DNA of 35,980 nt from Chara braunii (GCA_003427395.1 BFEA01000001.1:77926-113905), one strand, 5' to 3'; positions 1 to 9,524 are shown, counted from the first letter of the stretch. A program made the numbers and translations. The notes: generated from the letters alone by a model not told the origin.

Positions 1-274
1 ATAGAATCCAGTAGGTCACCGATATGGTAGTCCAAAATGTCATCGAACAAGATCAAAATGTCGTGGACAATAAGTCACCAATGTCGGAGGTACAGAGTCC
101 TCATGTAACCGGTGTCCGATCTNTGATGCCGCCGGGTATNAATCCCAACAATCTCCAAGTCTCGAATCTGGTAAGTATCACAGCCTCTTACCACCGAAGT
201 CCGAACACTGATCTCTGTCCCACTCGTAACTAAGTCTCCAATCTAAGTAAGAAGAAGATGAAGAATGAGTCTGG

Positions 275-365
275 AGAAGAAGAAGAAGAAGAAGAGTCTG
301 AAGAAGAAGAAGAAGAAGAAGAAGAAGAAGAAGAAGAAGAAGAAGAAGAAGAAGAAGAAGAAGAG
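275..365. repeat. (GAA)n microsatellite
   Basis: Near-perfect GAA trinucleotide run with one interruption (GAGTCT) near 294-300. It creates artificial Glu/Lys- or Leu-rich open frames that should not be annotated as genes. Confidence 0.95.
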
Positions 366-662
366 ATAGCAGAGGAGGAGGGAGAGATGGTGAGGTAGGG
401 AGGAGGAGAGTCCTCACTACCCTGTCCTGGCCCGAAGCCTTACCTGCAGGATGCAAGGTGGCGCCTTGAAGTCTTCTGCAGTCGAAGTCCGCTGAAGCTA
501 TGGCGCCACAGGTAAGTACCGGGTAAGTATCTCGCTGCTCTCTATCGCGAACTGCAGTCTAGCGCTAACCTCGCGCTGCTCCAGTAGCGCTGTGCTCTAA
601 ATAGAATAGCGCAGCGTTCCTCCGAAATGCTGCTGCCCCAGAATGCCCGAACAGGCGGCCTC

Positions 663-680
663 CCGGTACCTAAGTACCGG
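663..680. repeat. Short perfect hairpin
   Basis: Arms CCGGTAC and GTACCGG flank a CTAA loop. It lies 39 bases before a longer hairpin in the same GC-rich flank. Confidence 0.7.
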
Positions 681-718
681 TGTGGAAAGGCCGGCCTCTA
701 TGCTGCGAGGCCGAGCCG

Positions 719-752
719 TGATCTGAATCGTCAAAAGTGACGATTCAGATCA
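719..752. repeat. 34-bp perfect hairpin (15-bp arms, AAAG loop)
   Basis: The arm at 719-733 (TGATCTGAATCGTCA) is exactly reverse-complementary to 738-752, separated by AAAG. No T-run follows it, so it does not look like a simple terminator. Function unknown. Confidence 0.85.
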
Positions 753-1434
753 GACCGGCGGGCGGCAGCCTCAAGAGCGTCGCCAGGCCCAACGGTAATG
801 TCGTTTGCGCCTGCCCGTCTGGTCTGGTCCTAATCGTGGCCTAAAGGCCAACCGGTGGGCCTACAGTGGCGCCTCCGGTCTAAAGGTCCGGCCTTGGGCC
901 TGGACCGGCCTCCGAACCCCTATCTGTCGGGCCTAACCGGGCCCGTGTGACACAGTGTGTAACAGAAACTTTGTGTCACGTATCTCCGGACTTCTCCGCG
1001 GTCTCGCCAATTACTGTTACGATCCTGGTCTGCAATCAGACTCGTTTCATTCACACTTTTTATGCATGTAAACAGTAGCGCAGCAAAACTGGCGACATGC
1101 GCCCACTCAACACTCAGAGATATGGCATCCAGATAAGAGTTCACTTTCAACTGGCTATGGCCACTCAGCGCCCAAACAACTCACTGTTCACATACACCGG
1201 ATCACCCTGGATATCCCACACGCGTCACTCTGAAGACTCACACAACACACACACACTTCACACTAACTCTACTATGGCGGCTATGGCCGCAATCTACCCT
1301 ATCGCTATGCTACGCTCCTTCTCTCTCGCCCACTTCAGCTCCGTGCTCTCTGCACACCTCCTTGCACAAGTCGCTGTGGCAGCGCTTCCGCATGGCTCAC
1401 GCAGGAATGAATGAATGGCTGGGCGCTGCCTCTT

Positions 1435-1442
1435 GATTTATA
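1435..1442 (-). promoter_or_regulatory. Probable TATA box in the 3' LTR of A
   Basis: The minus strand reads TATAAATC within the LTR. The matching position in the 5' LTR (8973-8980) reads TATAACTC, so the copy that would drive this element carries a change in its TATA-like motif. Confidence 0.5.
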
Positions 1443-1796
1443 CTTCTGAAACTCGTTGGTCTGCACTTTGCCATCGGCCCATGGTGCTCACAGTCCCTTG
1501 TGGTACTTGCTGGACTCGACTGGGACTGACTGGACCTTACCGCTGACTGACTGGGGACTCGCTGCTATCCCACCGGACTTGTACTGCATTCACACTGTGG
1601 TTTAGTCCACCACTTGACTCACCACTTGACCACTTGCCCAATTGCCGACCTTCTACAAGGGCTACAGCAAAGACTTCTGGAACTCACGAAGACTTCTATT
1701 CTACAGATCTACAGATCAATCCCCAACCACCTACGGACCTATGACAACCTATCAACTGTTTACGAATATACAGGTCACAGGTTCAACTCTCGGGGT

Positions 1797-1862
1797 CTAC
1801 ACAGTTACTGTACACAGATAGGGCAAGGTCTACACAGTTACTGTACACAGATAGGGCAAGGT
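1797..1862. repeat. 33-bp tandem duplication inside the LTR
   Basis: Two consecutive copies of a unit beginning GGTCTACACAGTTACTG and ending ATAGGGCAA. The partner LTR has a single copy near 9335-9367, so the duplication arose after insertion or during reverse transcription. Confidence 0.9.
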
Positions 1863-1902
1863 CTAGGGATCGAACCCTGTAGAAGAGGTGAAACCCGTTT
1901 CA

Positions 1903-1910
1903 CTCCCGCC
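1903..1910 (-). other. Polypurine tract of element A
   Basis: The minus strand reads GGCGGGAG immediately before the LTR start TGAAACGG. This is the expected site of plus-strand DNA priming in LTR retrotransposons. It is short and follows the chromodomain stop by about 30 bp. Confidence 0.7.
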
Positions 1911-1940
1911 GTCCTAAATTCGAGGTCCTCCGAGAATATT

Positions 1941-2424
1941 TCAGTCCAAGGCAGGACCTTTACCCTTTCTATCCCGCTCATAGGCTCTGACTATGTCGGG
2001 AGCTGTTTCCAGAAGTTCTGTCCTTGTAAACCAGCGGTCGTCTTCTGGTTCCTGATAAGCAAACCGGACCTTGTACTGTTTCTGGGGACGACCTCTACCT
2101 CCTGTTCTGAACACATCCTCATCTACAATGCCGTCAATGTCATAACTTCCATCCATATCCGGGGGGATCATGGATCTTCTTGAAGGGAACTGTTGACTTG
2201 TGACACACGGCAACAGCTTTGAAGCATGAAACACAGGGTATGTGTGGAAGTGTGCTGGAATCTCTATAGTGTAGGACGATCCATCCTCTCCGCCCTTGAC
2301 TTCTAGAACCGGCCACGGTCCTTCTGCGAGATGTGCTCCTCAGGTGCAAACTCTTTAGACTTGACCCAGACTAAGTCGCCAACCTGAAACTGTGATGGGC
2401 GATGGTGCTTATTGGCCTGTTCTA
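1941..2424 (-). pseudogene. Integrase C-terminus and chromodomain of element A (frameshifted)
   Basis: This is the C-terminal end of the integrase. The segment around the motif FHASKLLP (start of the open frame at 2234) is typical of the region between the integrase GPY/F-like module and the chromodomain. It is followed by a chromodomain-like stretch with FRTGGRGRPQKQYKVRF and, further on, DDRWFTRTELLE, ending at a stop at 1941-1943. In chromoviruses this module is known to direct integration toward particular chromatin. The preceding GPY/F-like segment (2235-2424) is recognisable only by switching frames at least twice, so the protein would not be made as one chain. The same module occurs in elements B and C, which groups the three as relatives. 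Confidence 0.82.
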
Positions 2425-3297
2425 TCATTCCGTGCTGGGCCTTCCTAAGGTTTCAACAACAGTTGCTAGTTCTTTCTCGTGCTGTACCGCGAACTCCCTA
2501 GTACCGGGCGGTAGCCTGTGGATTTGATCCCGGTTCAGTCCTTCGAATGGTCTGCGCGGTCTAAAGGACTTGTGAAGCTCATTGGGAGTGCGACAGGTGG
2601 ATAGGTGCACGCTGTTATTGTATGCACTAGCTACCTTAGGCAGCATCTCATCCCAGTTGATCTGGTCAGGTCTAATGTACATGCGCAGAACTTGCTGTAG
2701 GATCTTGTTCATCTGTTCTGTCTGACCGTTGGTCTCGGGATGACGGCCAGATGACATTAACAACTTTGACCCGTAAACTCTCATGAGTTCTTGCCAGTTC
2801 TGGCTGGTGAAACGACTATCTCTATCACTAACTATGGATAATGGGACTCCATTCTCACTAACCCAATGATCAAAAAACTTCTGAATAACTAATTATGTGC
2901 GTGCCTCTGCAGGCAAAGGAACAAAAATGGCATACTTGCTAAATCGGTCAACTATGACCATGACTTGGCTCTTACCATGTCTACTCTTGACTTGAGTATC
3001 CATAAAGTCTATGGACACCGAGTCTCCCGGCTGATCAGGAATGGGCAAAGGTCTGAGAAGACCTAGGGGTGCGCGCGTAGTAGTCTTATTCCGCTGACAT
3101 ATTTTACAACTGCGAACATACTCTATGCAGTCGTTCTTCATCCCTGGCCAGGTGTACGCACGCATCAAATTGGCTAATGTCTTTTGCCAACCAAAGTGTC
3201 TGTTTGTGTCATGGCATTCCCCTAGGATCAGACTGCAGATTTCCTCACTGTTGGGAACGCATAGGCGGTCGAATACATCCGTCTTCTCAAACAACAA
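2425..3297 (-). pseudogene. Integrase of element A (one in-frame stop)
   Basis: Integrase inserts the cDNA copy into host DNA. The N-terminal zinc-binding HHCC region is visible as ECHDTNRHFG followed by CKICQRNKTT. The catalytic core follows: SIDFMDT with the first Asp, VSDRD with the second, and NGQTEQMN with the expected catalytic Glu. All three catalytic acidic residues are therefore present. Reading in this single frame from 3297 down to 2425 meets one stop, TAA at 2893-2895, between the first and second catalytic Asp, so the enzyme cannot be translated whole. A frameshift at about 2450 removes the continuation into the chromodomain. Homologous cores are at 11941-12516 and 19144-19461. 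Confidence 0.88.
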
Positions 3298-3381
3298 TCC
3301 TTCTGTAGTGCGGTAGTGTGGTTCAGTCTCGGGGGCCTCCTTGACTCTTTTGAGGAGGTCACTATAGATAGGGTCCTGCGC

Positions 3382-3648
3382 CTACGCTTGCCTCACTTTC
3401 TCCTGCAGGTCTCTCCCTATATCCAGATAGTGAACTATGGCTCCAAAGTAGTCTGATCTCCTACTCAGAGCATCCGCAACTACGTTGTACTTGCCCTTTA
3501 CTGGCTTGAGCTCAAAGTCATACTGGTCTATTTCAGCGGCCCATCTAGTTAGCTTAGGTGTCATCTTGGCCTGGGTCTTTAATCATCTAAGAGTTTCGTG
3601 GTCTGAGCATACTTTGAAGTGCCTCCCAAGCAGATAATGCTTCCAACA
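3382..3648 (-). pseudogene. RNase H region of element A
   Basis: This continues the RT frame after a TAG stop (3649-3651). It contains an HYLLGRHFKV-type segment, then a TGA stop at 3583-3585, then the segment with LTRWAAEIDQYDFELK and ADALSRRSDYFG. That segment is the conserved end of the Ty3/gypsy RNase H, which degrades the RNA strand during reverse transcription. A further TAG lies at 3382-3384 before the integrase. All three stops are in the same frame as RT and integrase, so point mutation rather than indels broke this part. Confidence 0.85.
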
Positions 3649-4764
3649 CTATAAAGCCTGCCTGAGAGCGTAGAGTTCTTTCTCGTACGTCAAGGTAGCA
3701 ACCTTCTCTGAGGGCATCCTCGCTGACATGAACTCTACGGGTCTGTAGCCATTGCCATCGTCTTGCTGAGACACAGCGCATATACCATACTGACTCACGT
3801 CCGTGGTGACGACAAATGGCAAAGACGGATCAGCTACTTTGAGGACAGGATACTCTATCAACGCGCGCTTTAACTTCTTTAGCGCAGACGTACAGTCTCT
3901 ATCCCATTGCCAGATTGCCTCTTTCGTAAGCAACTTGCGCAGGGGAGCGGCGATAGTAGAAAAGTTCCTCATGAACTTTCTATAGTAGTTAGCTAGGCCT
4001 AGGAACAACCGCAACTCTGTCAATGTGCGGGGCGTCGGCCAGTCTCTGATTGCCGCTATCTTGCTGTCCTCTGGCTTAACGCCATCTCCGTCTAATACGT
4101 GGCCCAAGTACAAGACTTGTGTCTTGGCCCACTCACACTTCTTTGCATTGATCTTGAAGTTAGCCTCTCGTAGCTTCTCCAAGACCTGCCTCAAATGACC
4201 CTGATGCTCCTGGAGGGTCTTGCTGAAGACTAATATATCATCTAGATACACTACTACAAACTTGTCTAACCAAGGTCTGAACAAGTCATTCATACAACGC
4301 TGAAAGGTGGTTGGCGCGTTGGTCAGTCCAAAGGGCATCACTATGAACTCGTAATGCCCATATCTAGTCCAGAACGCAGTCTTGTCCTGGTCATCAAGAT
4401 GGACTTCTATGTGATGATACCCGGACTTTAAGTCTATCTTAGAGAAATACTTGCAACCCTGCACCCGATCTAAAAGATCGTCTATCTTGGGCAGCGGCTC
4501 AGCATTCTTCACGGTAATCGCATTCAAACCCCTACAGTCTATACACATACGAAGCTCTCCTTCCTTCTTAGGGACAAACATGACTGGTGCTCCAAAAGGA
4601 GAAGAACTGGGCCTGATCCAACCCTTCTCAAGAAGCTCGTCTAACTCTCTAGGGGACATCCTGTAGACTGCTCCCTTAGGAGTTCTACTGCCAGGCTCTA
4701 TCTCTATCCTGTGTTGGATGGGTCGCGACACTACTCCTGTCGGCGACTCAGTTAAATCTTTCAA
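3649..4764 (-). pseudogene. Reverse transcriptase and start of RNase H, element A
   Basis: Long open stretch of 371 codons with the Ty3/gypsy RT fingers and palm. In order it shows [39 protein letters not shown] (Cys where CIDYR is usual), [25 protein letters not shown], and the catalytic VVYLDDILVFSK with both Asp residues. LFLGLANYYRKF and VVTTDVSQYGICAV follow, the latter at the start of RNase H. RT copies element RNA into cDNA in cytoplasmic particles. The stretch begins after a TAA stop (4765-4767) and ends at a TAG (3649-3651), both inside what was a continuous polyprotein frame. It is the best-preserved coding block in the window. Confidence 0.93.
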
Positions 4765-5609
4765 TTATTCCAGCAGCTTGGCAATGGTTGGATCTATGGA
4801 AGTCACTTCTTCCTTAGCCTCAGTGGCAGGTCTAACATACGCTACGAAGACCTGGTCCTCTAACTGCTCCTTTTTCACTAGGCGCACGAAAGTGGGAGTG
4901 TTGAGACAGCAATGTGCTAGGGTGTTATCCACACCTGACACATGGAACAGGCGGGCAGTCTTAACCTCGCCTGATGGACTAGGGAGCCTACACTCATGTT
5001 CTCTCAAATGGAGTGTGGCCCCTGCTGCCTCTCCCCAATCCATTCCTAACACCATGTCGAAAGGAAGGTCATCTGAACGAGGAGAGTCAGGGAATGGAGA
5101 ACTTTTTCCACCTTCCCATCCTTGTCTAGGCGAAAGCACGCCTGGACTCCCTCTACGTAGTCCTCAACTCGCATTGTGCGGTTGTCTGTGAGGACACTGA
5201 CTATGGGGTCTGTTAACTTTTGGACTTTGAATCCTAACTTCAGCTTCTTCAGCGCCCTGCGGCTAATATAACTACGGGTGGCCCCTGAGTCTATAAGGGC
5301 CCCTACTCTGCTTCTAAACACTTCTACATCTACCAAGATCAGTTGTCCCTTACTCTCCTTCTTCATTTTGGCCCAGGCTGGCATCCTCTCCTTCTGCTCT
5401 TCTGCCACACCTGTGAGGGACGTGCCTAGAGAGACGCTAACACAAGCAGTCTCTGGACAGCTAGCTAGGCACGGGCCTGCAACCTCTGCCATAGGCTCAT
5501 GTGGGTTGGGAGTTTCCTGTTCGCGCGCGCTCGCTTCCCCACATGGCCTTGAAGTAGGGGCAATTGCAACCCCTACTGGCGGCTGCCTTTTGACTGCTGG
5601 GCAGCCCAA
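4765..5609 (-). pseudogene. Aspartic protease region of element A
   Basis: The retropepsin-like protease cuts the gag-pol polyprotein. The active-site segment GALIDSGATRSYISRRAL lies in the frame that spans 5046-5609. The conserved C-terminal segment FDMVLGMDWGE lies in the frame spanning 4765-5139, so a frameshift near 5100 separates the two halves. The second half runs into RT in frame but for a TAA stop at 4765-4767. The catalytic DSGAT is intact, so the defect is in the reading frame, not the active site. Confidence 0.85.
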
Positions 5610-5848
5610 CGGGCCTGTCTATACTTAGGACATAATTTTATAACGTGGGCCAGGTCACCACAAAACATGAATTGACCCAGGTCCACGTGTTCCTTCCATA
5701 TACGCTGGTCCAAGCCCAAGTCCTCCCAGGGCGTCCCCTGTGGCAAGCCTGGGTGCCATCCTCCTTGAGGTGGCCTTCCACCTCGTCGTTGTGGGGACCG
5801 ACAAGAACCCTGGCGATTTGGCGGGGGACCTTGACCCCTACCTCCCAC
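5573..5848 (-). pseudogene. Nucleocapsid-like segment with damaged zinc knuckle, element A
   Basis: An Arg/Gly/Pro-rich tract is followed by FMFCGDLAHVIKLCPKYR. A gag zinc knuckle is CX2CX4HX4C; here C, H and the last C are correctly spaced but the first Cys position is Phe. This module normally binds element RNA for packaging. It lies between the capsid region and the protease, as expected. A competing frame on the same strand (5638-6051) overlaps it, and indels make the true frame uncertain. Confidence 0.7.
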
Positions 5849-5920
5849 TTGGCGGTTCCCTTATTCGCCAACCCCCTGTGCGCCCGGTCCTCGGCCTCCC
5901 ATGGCCTGGCCCTTTTGGCC

Positions 5921-7534
5921 CTAGCCTCCTCCTCTACTTTGCGGCCTCCCTCCAGCCGCGACAGCAGCATAGGACCTCCTCTGCCCCATGCTACTGTCCT
6001 CCTCCTCAAGGCCCCACTCGATCTGACTATATGGGACCTCATCTGTACCACCTTCCTCTAAGGTAAGGATCATGTGATCCTTGGCCCTCACTTGGCCTGA
6101 GATGGTACGACCTTTCCACTTTTTGCCCTTGTCTAAGTCCTTATGCCAGAAAGTGGAAACTGGCATGGACTTAGCCTCAAACAGCACCACCTCTCTCTGA
6201 GCGCATCATACGTCATGGTGGGCTGTTGGGACTTGTCAAAGAAGTGCCCACGCAGGGGCTCTGGCATTGCACGATAAAATAGTTGGACCAACTGGGACTC
6301 AGTCACCCCATGGTCCGGGACGGCACCAGGTCGTCCATTACTGCCTTGAGTGCCTTGGCACTCCTCCACTGTCGTGAGTGGATGGTTTGGAGCTTGCCAG
6401 AGGCTCTAACGCCTCTGCGAAGATCAGCGAATCGCTCCCTAAGGAGCTTGAAGAACTGAGGGAGAGGGGTAACCTTGGAATAGGCGACCATGTTGTTTTC
6501 ACAACCGGCCGCACGCGCGAGGGACCTAGCAAAACTAGTCGCTTCGTCCTTGAGGGTCTGGAAGGCAACGAGGACCTGATCGTCCTGTACGATGTGCTGT
6601 AAGTAAACGTAACTGTTTACACTAGCCTCCCAGTTATCGAAATTCTTGTCAGACTTCCCCCCATAAGCATCGGGGAACTTAAGTTTGACCGGTTCTTTGC
6701 GAGGTCTGGCCTCGCCCTCAGCAGCGGCTTTGGCACCCTCAATGGCACCCTCACAAAACTTCCCCACGTTGTCTCTCAACCGCCTGACTTCCCTCCAACG
6801 TGGGTAACCATCTCGTGAGCAAAGTCCCAAAAACCGGACCGCATGGCCTTCAGGGCTACCTCCTGAGCTCTATTGGCTTGGCGTTCCTCCATCCAAGCTG
6901 CACTCAACACCTCCAGGTAACCCAACACCTTATCCCGCTTGGCCTTGTCGTCTGCCTGAGCCTCCACCTCCTGCTTACAATCCTTCATCTTTGCCACCTC
7001 TGCGGTCAACCTGTTAACCTCATCCCTCCTCCTCTTTTTTTCCCTCTTCATCCTTAGTTTCCACTCCAACTTTTTCTCCTCCTCTCTTTCTTGTCTTTAC
7101 AAGGGTTCCTCCATTGTTGTTAGCTCTTGGGCTAACGCATCCCTTTCCTCCTGGGGCACATAGAACTCTGCCTCCTCATCTTCCCCCAGTGATAAGTTAG
7201 CGACCCACTCGCTGATCTTCTTCTCCATCTCTGCGTCTTCATCCCTCTTCGTGCCACTACTCCCCTCTCTGCTTTCAATACGCATTCTCTCTCTTTTTCT
7301 TCTTCTGCTGCTACTTCTTCGGCAACCTTTCTCCTCTCTTCCTCCTCCTGCTGAACCCTCTTCATCTCTTCCTCCAATCTTTTCATCTTCGCCCTGCTCC
7401 TCTGCATTCGTCTTTAACTTTGCCTGTTTCAGGAGCTCCTTCCTCTCCTTGTTCTCTCTCACTAAGGAGGCCATCTTTTCCTGTTGCTCCTGGGTGTAGG
7501 GGCAAGTGCTCTTCCCACTACGCAACTCCACCAT
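5921..7534 (-). pseudogene. gag (capsid region and N-terminal coiled coil) of element A
   Basis: The probable start ATG is at 7534 in a good plant context (CACCATGG on the minus strand). It opens a 145-codon stretch rich in Glu, Lys and Arg that looks like a coiled coil. A second charged helical block follows at 6776-7069 in another frame. The capsid-like domain is at 6303-6830 with VKLKFPDAYGGKSDKNFDNW, FARSLARAAG and FFKLLRERFAD, resembling the Retrotrans_gag family. It continues at 6133-6369 (VQLFYRAMPEPLRG) and 5921-6190, again in shifted frames. Gag normally forms the virus-like particle. At least three frame changes make this a pseudogene. Confidence 0.8.
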
Positions 7535-8055
7535 GGTGATCAGTGCACAACCAGATTAGCAGTTCCAAACCTCACCACTTGGCAGGATCTCTAGCCTAGA
7601 CCTACACTATGGCTGTCACTACTAGACCTATTGCTGATCAGGAGGCATTTAAGGAGATCCCCCGAACTCCTCGGGAATTATTTAACGTCGCAAACAGGAC
7701 GATGTGATCAGCAGGTCTCTCAACACTTAGACGACCTGTTGTGCAGCCCACAGCTCGGATTTCGGGCCTACCGTGCCACACCGAGCAGCCCGCCGGTCAG
7801 TACCGGTCCTTGGGAGGGTTAGGCCTCCGGGACAGTCAAGTCGTCAGACACAGTCTTTAGCCTTACTCAGCCCGTGTGGGTTTGGTCAACAAGGCCCTAT
7901 CCTTCATCCACAGAGTACTATCACCTAGACAGAAGCGACTCAATGCAGAAAGAAGAGACAAACAGACTGGACTCAGTAACTACCACAGGGTGTGTGCACA
8001 TCCATAAGGTGAGGGGTAGGCTGAAGGCTTGGTGAGATTTTACCGGCTCCAGCTT

Positions 8056-8174
8056 GGTCAAAGTCTTGGTCAACACCTTGGTCAACGTCGATCAACGTTG
8101 CGGTCAACGTTGCGGTCAACTCCCGGTCAACCCCCGGTCAACTCCGGTCAACGCCGGTCAACTCTCTCGGTCAA
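8056..8174 (-). repeat. Array of ten GGTCAA (TTGACC on element strand) motifs at ~11-bp spacing
   Basis: GGTCAA starts at 8056, 8068, 8080, 8102, 8114, 8125, 8136, 8146, 8156 and 8169, with a GATCAA variant in the only double-length interval (near 8090). Most are followed by C. On the element's strand this is (G)TTGACC, the core of the W-box bound by WRKY transcription factors. That it acts as a regulatory site is inference. Confidence 0.85.
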
Positions 8175-8280
8175 CCCTTCGATCAGCTATGGCTGCCGGC
8201 TTCTCTTTCCCTCACCAACCTTCTTCTTCCCTTCACCTTCCTCGCCTCCTTTCACCCTGCTGTCTTCTTTCGCTTTCTCC

Positions 8281-8306
8281 TTTTTTTTTTTTTTTTTTTT
8301 TTTTTT
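8281..8306. repeat. Poly-T run
   Basis: Homopolymer T in the leader of element A (poly-A on the element strand). Confidence 0.95.
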
Positions 8307-8479
8307 CTCCGCCTCCTCGGCTATGGCTTCTCTCTCCCTTCTCAGTCTCTCCCTCTGTCCTCTCTCACATCTTTCTCCTTCGTCACTCCGTGGTGCAAAC
8401 TTCGCGGCTATGGCCGCTATCTTCTTCTTCGTGGGCTGCGCGGCACTTCACAGGTACGTAACAGCCAATCTTGTATCGC

Positions 8480-8481
<2 letters not shown>

Positions 8482-8524
<43 letters not shown>
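8482..8524. repeat. (CT)n microsatellite
   Basis: Perfect CT dinucleotide run in the leader of element A; it yields meaningless Leu/Ser or Arg/Glu frames. Confidence 0.95.
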
Positions 8525-8526
<2 letters not shown>

Positions 8527-8674
8527 TCTTCTTCGTCGTGGTCTTCTGTACAGGTGCGCGGCGGCTTCTTCCACCTTCAGGTCCGCTATGGCGGACTATA
8601 GCTCTCGACGGCCACCTCTGCTATAGCACATCTCTCCTGCGACACAACTTCAGCGCGTGGAATAGCGGGTACCA

Positions 8675-8686
8675 GCTCTGATACCA
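8675..8686 (-). other. Primer binding site (tRNA-iMet) of element A
   Basis: The minus strand reads TGGTATCAGAGC, complementary to the 3' end of plant initiator-Met tRNA and typical of plant gypsy and copia elements. It follows the LTR end TGATTGCA with a one-base spacer, which fixes both LTR boundary and orientation. Confidence 0.93.
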
Positions 8687-8687
8687 A

Positions 8688-9424
8688 TGCAATCAGACGA
8701 CTCAGCGCCCAAACAACTCACTGTTCACATACACCGGATCACCCTGGATATCCCAGACGCGTCACTCTGAACACTCACACAACACACACACACTTCACAC
8801 TAGCTCTAGCTATGGCGGCTAGGCCGCAATCTACCCTATCGCTATGCTACGCTCCTTCTCTCTCGCCCACTTCAGCTCCGTGCTCTCTACAGACCTCCTT
8901 GCACAAAGTCGTTGTGGCAGCGCTTCCGCATGGCTCACGCAGGAATGAATGAATGGCTGGGCGCTGCCTCTTGAGTTATACTTCTGAAACTTGTTGGTCT
9001 GCCATTTGCCATCAGCCCATGGTGCTCACAGTCCCTTGTGGTACTTGCTGGACTCGACTGGGACTGACTGGACCTTACCGCTGACTGACTGGGGACTCAC
9101 TGCTATCCCACCGGACTCGTACTACAATCACACTGCGGTTTAGTCCACCACTTGACTCACCACTTGACCACTTGCCCACTTGCCGACCTTCTAGAAGGGC
9201 TACAACTAAGACTTCTGGAGCTTACGAAGACTTCTATTCTACAAATCTACAGATCAATCCCCAACCACCTACGGACCTATGACAGCCTATCAACTGTTTA
9301 CGAATACACAGGTCACAGGTTCAACTCTCGGGGTCTACACAGGTACTGTACACAGATAGGGCAAGGTCTAGGGATCGAACCCAGGGATCTGCGTCTGCTA
9401 CTGCAAAGAGGTGAAAACCGTTTC
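8688..9424 (-). repeat. 5' LTR of element A
   Basis: On the element strand it runs from TGAAACGG (9424) to TGATTGCA (8688), TG...CA as usual, followed by the primer site. It retains a short segment (about 9381-9400) lost from the other copy. GGTTCGATCCC (minus strand near 9370) matches the RNA polymerase III B box. Differences from the left copy are few, suggesting modest age. Confidence 0.92.
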
Positions 9425-9524
9425 AGGTCATTTCCAAAGTGCAAATTCACAATGAAAGACAATGCCACCCAATTGCGAAAGAAATGAAAGCACTTGCAAA
9501 GAGATAGAGACTAGAGGAGAGAGA

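Larger units (their letters stand above)
1..1162. other. Non-coding flank left of element A
   Basis: I find no convincing gene here. The stretch holds a long GAA microsatellite, two hairpins (663-680 and 719-752), a GGCC-rich segment (about 650-930) and two single ambiguous bases (123 and 140). Several strong 5' splice-site-like strings (GGTAAGT) occur near 170, 511 and 523 on the plus strand, but no flanking exon with recognisable coding content accompanies them. Apparent open frames across the GAA tract are low complexity. It may be the remnant of another LTR or an intron. Confidence 0.5.
1163..1902 (-). repeat. 3' LTR of element A
   Basis: Direct repeat of 8688-9424, offset about 7.54 kb. 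On the element strand it begins TGAAACGG at 1902. The terminal TGATTGCA found in the 5' LTR is missing; similarity stops at ACTCAGCGCCC. It differs from its partner by a 33-bp tandem duplication (1797-1862 region) and by loss of about 18 bp near 1880. The plus-strand open frame at 1614-2183 is antisense LTR, not a gene. Confidence 0.92.
7535..8674 (-). other. Untranslated leader of element A
   Basis: About 1.1 kb between primer site and gag ATG, with no credible coding sequence on the element strand. It contains the GGTCAA array (8056-8174), a poly-T run (8281-8306), a (CT)n run (8482-8524) and four GCTATGGC octamers (8186, 8320, 8407, 8584). The plus-strand open frames here are products of simple repeats. 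Confidence 0.75.
1163..9424 (-). mobile_element. Element A: decayed Ty3/gypsy LTR retrotransposon with chromodomain
   Basis: Two direct repeats of about 740 bp (1163-1902 and 8688-9424) enclose a minus-strand internal region. The order gag, zinc knuckle, protease, RT, RNase H, integrase, chromodomain is that of chromovirus-type Ty3/gypsy elements. A tRNA-iMet primer site abuts the right LTR (8675-8686) and a purine tract abuts the left LTR (minus strand of 1903-1910), which fixes the orientation. The coding region is dead: gag is split over several frames, pol has five in-frame stops, and frameshifts precede the chromodomain. The outer 12-13 bp of the left LTR are not found and there is no clear target-site duplication (GGTCA follows 9424; only GGCCA precedes 1164), so the left edge has changed since insertion. 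Confidence 0.93.

Noticed and set aside
178-456. Leu/Ser-rich minus-strand frame
   Set aside because: By-product of the GAA microsatellite.
1614-2183. 189-codon plus-strand open frame
   Set aside because: It runs antisense through the 3' LTR and chromodomain of element A; its start recurs at 9152 only because that is the other LTR.
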